Assembly: GCA_012270805.1 (NCBI GenBank)
Contig: JAAXHR010000258.1
Coordinates: forward strand, 1 to 23,145
Direction of reading: 5' to 3'
Source of the DNA: Dehalococcoidia bacterium
Lineage (GTDB): Bacteria > Chloroflexota > Dehalococcoidia > Lucifugimonadales > Lucifugimonadaceae
Length of the DNA: 23,145 nt
Position 1 is the first letter of the stretch, and each line of letters starts with the position of its first letter. Below the pieces are notes generated by a model. It was not told where the DNA came from. It did not search any database and worked only from the letters and a program-made list of their open reading frames with translations. A program made the position numbers and the translations under genes. Below are positions 23,069-23,145 of the stretch, in pieces.

Positions 23069-23145
23069 TCAGAGAGTCGATCTAGCGATCAATAATGTGC
23101 GAACCCGGTGGTCAGATGCCACCGCGCGGTCCGAGGCATTCAGGT
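23069..23145 (-). CDS. Possible C-terminal end of an upstream gene (cut by window edge)
   Basis: One minus-strand frame is open from the right edge to a TGA at 23071-23069 (about 25 codons, ending in V-R-T-L-L-I-A-R-S-T-L). The other two minus frames have early stops. If real, it would end 9 bp before the MMPL gene and belong to the same operon. It is too short to identify. Confidence 0.25.
   Translation of the reverse strand, partial: LNASDRAVASDHRVRTLLIARSTL

Overview
The window (GC roughly 50-55 %) is a gene-dense bacterial chromosome segment with no CRISPR, transposase or phage genes. The best guess at the host is a free-living Chloroflexota relative, perhaps SAR202/Dehalococcoidia-like. 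The reasons are two diverse enolase-superfamily dehydratases beside other carboxylic-acid enzymes, an rplU-rpmA-rpmE-DUF1385 block, weak Shine-Dalgarno sequences and frequent TTG starts. This is inference from content, not a phylogenetic result.

Region 1 (1-7687) is an accessory catabolic region. On the minus strand a serine hydrolase (beta-lactamase/DD-peptidase fold) is followed by a DUF885 hydrolase that runs off the left edge. Divergent from them on the plus strand are an atypical mandelate-racemase-type enzyme, a SelA-like PLP enzyme, a benzoylformate-decarboxylase-like ThDP enzyme and a VIT1/CCC1 metal transporter. The three plus-strand enzymes could form an undescribed route for acids: dehydration or epimerisation, PLP-dependent elimination, then 2-keto-acid decarboxylation. 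Two of them share a 16-nt upstream motif.

Region 2 (7774-11306) holds an unrecognised 101-residue protein, an ATP sulfurylase with a degenerate APS-kinase-like tail, a second enolase-superfamily enzyme with a complete galactonate/gluconate-dehydratase-type active site, and a tRNA-Gly(TCC) with its own promoter and an encoded CCA.

Region 3 (11345-16914) is housekeeping. An ErpA/IscA-type protein and a YgfZ-type protein (late Fe-S assembly) lie together on the minus strand. Divergent from them is a plus-strand operon: PduO-type cobalamin adenosyltransferase, hisH, hisA, a small methyltransferase, hisF and hisIE. It ends in a composite inverted/tandem repeat between convergent transcription units.

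Region 4 (17150-23145, all minus strand) reads, in transcription order, from a possible gene tail at the right edge to an MMPL/RND exporter overlapping by ATGA an AttH/CrtC-like lipoprotein, then a flavin reductase with a clear TATAAT box, then rplU-rpmA-rpmE, a possible 37-codon ORF, and DUF1385. No gene-free stretch exceeds 300 bases. The largest gaps (8080-8297 and 16915-17149) hold a promoter and the repeat element respectively.
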